Assembly: GCF_029227915.1 (NCBI RefSeq)
Contig: NC_079880.1
Span: forward strand, 3,908,001-3,972,000
Direction: 5' to 3'
DNA length: 64,000 bases
Source: Hydractinia symbiolongicarpus
Taxonomy: Eukaryota > Cnidaria > Hydrozoa > Anthoathecata > Hydractiniidae
Position numbers and translations under genes: made by a program. Below the pieces are notes generated by a model, which saw only the letters and a program-made list of their open reading frames with translations, searched no databases and had not been told where the DNA came from. Shown one piece after another: positions 63,901-64,000 of the stretch (positions are counted from its first letter, which is position 1; every line of letters begins with the position of its first letter).

Positions 63901-64000
63901 TCGAATGTATACAAAGAAAGTACCCAGGGAGTAAACTCATTTCGCAAACGATTTTTTAAATTTTTTTTTCACCACTAAAACGCATGAGACTTGTAGTTTT
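60910..64000 (+). repeat. 9-monomer HOR of 1,824 bp, ~1.7 copies, cut by window edge
   Basis: GTTTTGAACAATG with TTTATGATG and GAATAAATGTAG is at 61,361 and 63,185. Monomers at 61,524/63,348 and 61,929/63,753 are also offset by 1,824. The unit includes the module with TTTCGCAAACG, GGAAAACG and CGATTTTTCAAAATT that is also found near 31,653, 33,274 and 40,677. It probably continues past the right edge. Confidence 0.88.

Larger units (their letters stand above)
1..64000 (+). repeat. Tandem satellite array, ~203-bp monomer, fills the window
   Basis: Every part of the window reads as copies of one AT-rich monomer. The landmark GAGACTTGTAG recurs at 38, 241, 444, 647, 850 and 1,053, a spacing of exactly 203, and keeps recurring at 201-204 bp to the right edge. 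Copies differ by scattered substitutions and 1-3 base indels, so subfamilies can be told apart. There are roughly 315-320 monomers. I saw no unique sequence longer than a few bases, no poly-A-tailed or LTR-like insert, no telomeric repeat and no coding region. All monomers face the same way apart from a fragment at 13,617-13,704. The array runs off both edges. A long head-to-tail array with a near-nucleosomal period is typical of eukaryotic centromeric or pericentromeric satellite; that location is inferred, not shown. Confidence 0.98.

Noticed and set aside
1-64000. CRISPR array
   Set aside because: The repeat is 203 bp with no unique spacers; the whole unit is conserved from copy to copy.
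1-64000. Ribosomal RNA, tRNA or 5S gene tandem array
   Set aside because: No rRNA or tRNA-like conserved sequence was recognised, and no Pol III internal box pair (GGTTCGA-type B box) is seen in the monomer.
1-64000. T/A-rich run at monomer positions 173-190 as a promoter or replication origin
   Set aside because: It is simply an AT-rich part of the satellite. No start-site evidence or known origin consensus match was seen.
1-64000. Species or family assignment from the repeat sequence
   Set aside because: I do not recognise the monomer. Base composition and CpG content do not decide between plant, insect or other eukaryote without a database search.

Overview
The whole 64,000-base window is one uninterrupted tandem satellite array. 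I found no gene, RNA gene, transposon, CRISPR array or unique-sequence insert. The monomer is about 203 bp (a typical full copy is 201-204 bp) and there are roughly 315-320 copies. All are head to tail in one orientation except one 88-bp inverted fragment at 13,617-13,704. Both window edges cut through the array, so its true size is unknown. An array like this points to eukaryotic (peri)centromeric or other heterochromatin. I do not recognise the satellite family and cannot name the species. A consensus I composed by eye is about 38% GC and is not depleted in CpG.

Three domains can be told apart by diagnostic variants. Domain 1 (1 to about 13,616) is marked by monomers reading AAAGCCCATGAG. 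Domain 2 (about 13,617-26,395) is marked by CGACGGC plus GGGCTTCGCCC monomers. Domain 3 (about 26,395-64,000) is marked by GGGCTGGGCCC, CGCAGGC and CGCTGGC monomers, TCGAATATATAC variants and 155-bp deletion monomers. The inverted fragment sits exactly at the domain 1/2 junction.

Most of the array is organised into higher-order repeats (HORs), and each HOR type has only about 1.7-2.8 copies. From left to right: 8-mer of 1,622/1,623 bp (1-4,600); 6-mer of 1,215 bp (6,500-8,400); 3-mer of 607 bp (8,520-9,735); 10-mer of 2,026 bp (8,859-12,910); 3-mer of 607 bp (16,570-17,820); 3-mer of 608 bp (19,340-20,660); 2-mer of 405 bp (21,371-22,180); 8-mer of 1,621 bp (22,320-25,630); 8-mer of 1,621 bp (31,060-34,394); 2-mer of 404 bp (34,890-35,570); 4-mer of 765 bp (36,004-37,570); 6-mer of 1,214 bp (42,225-44,715); 11-mer of 2,133 bp (44,456-48,690); 19-mer of 3,705 bp (50,730-58,002); 3-mer of 607 bp (58,062-59,335); and 9-mer of 1,824 bp (60,910-64,000). 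A segment of about 4 kb also recurs 12.0-12.2 kb away (26,395-30,430 and 38,405-42,650).

This is a mosaic of nested local duplications, not one homogenised HOR. The many short open reading frames of 62-101 codons are by-products of the satellite and are not annotated as genes. Offsets quoted here were read from diagnostic variants by hand. Block edges are approximate, to within tens of bases.
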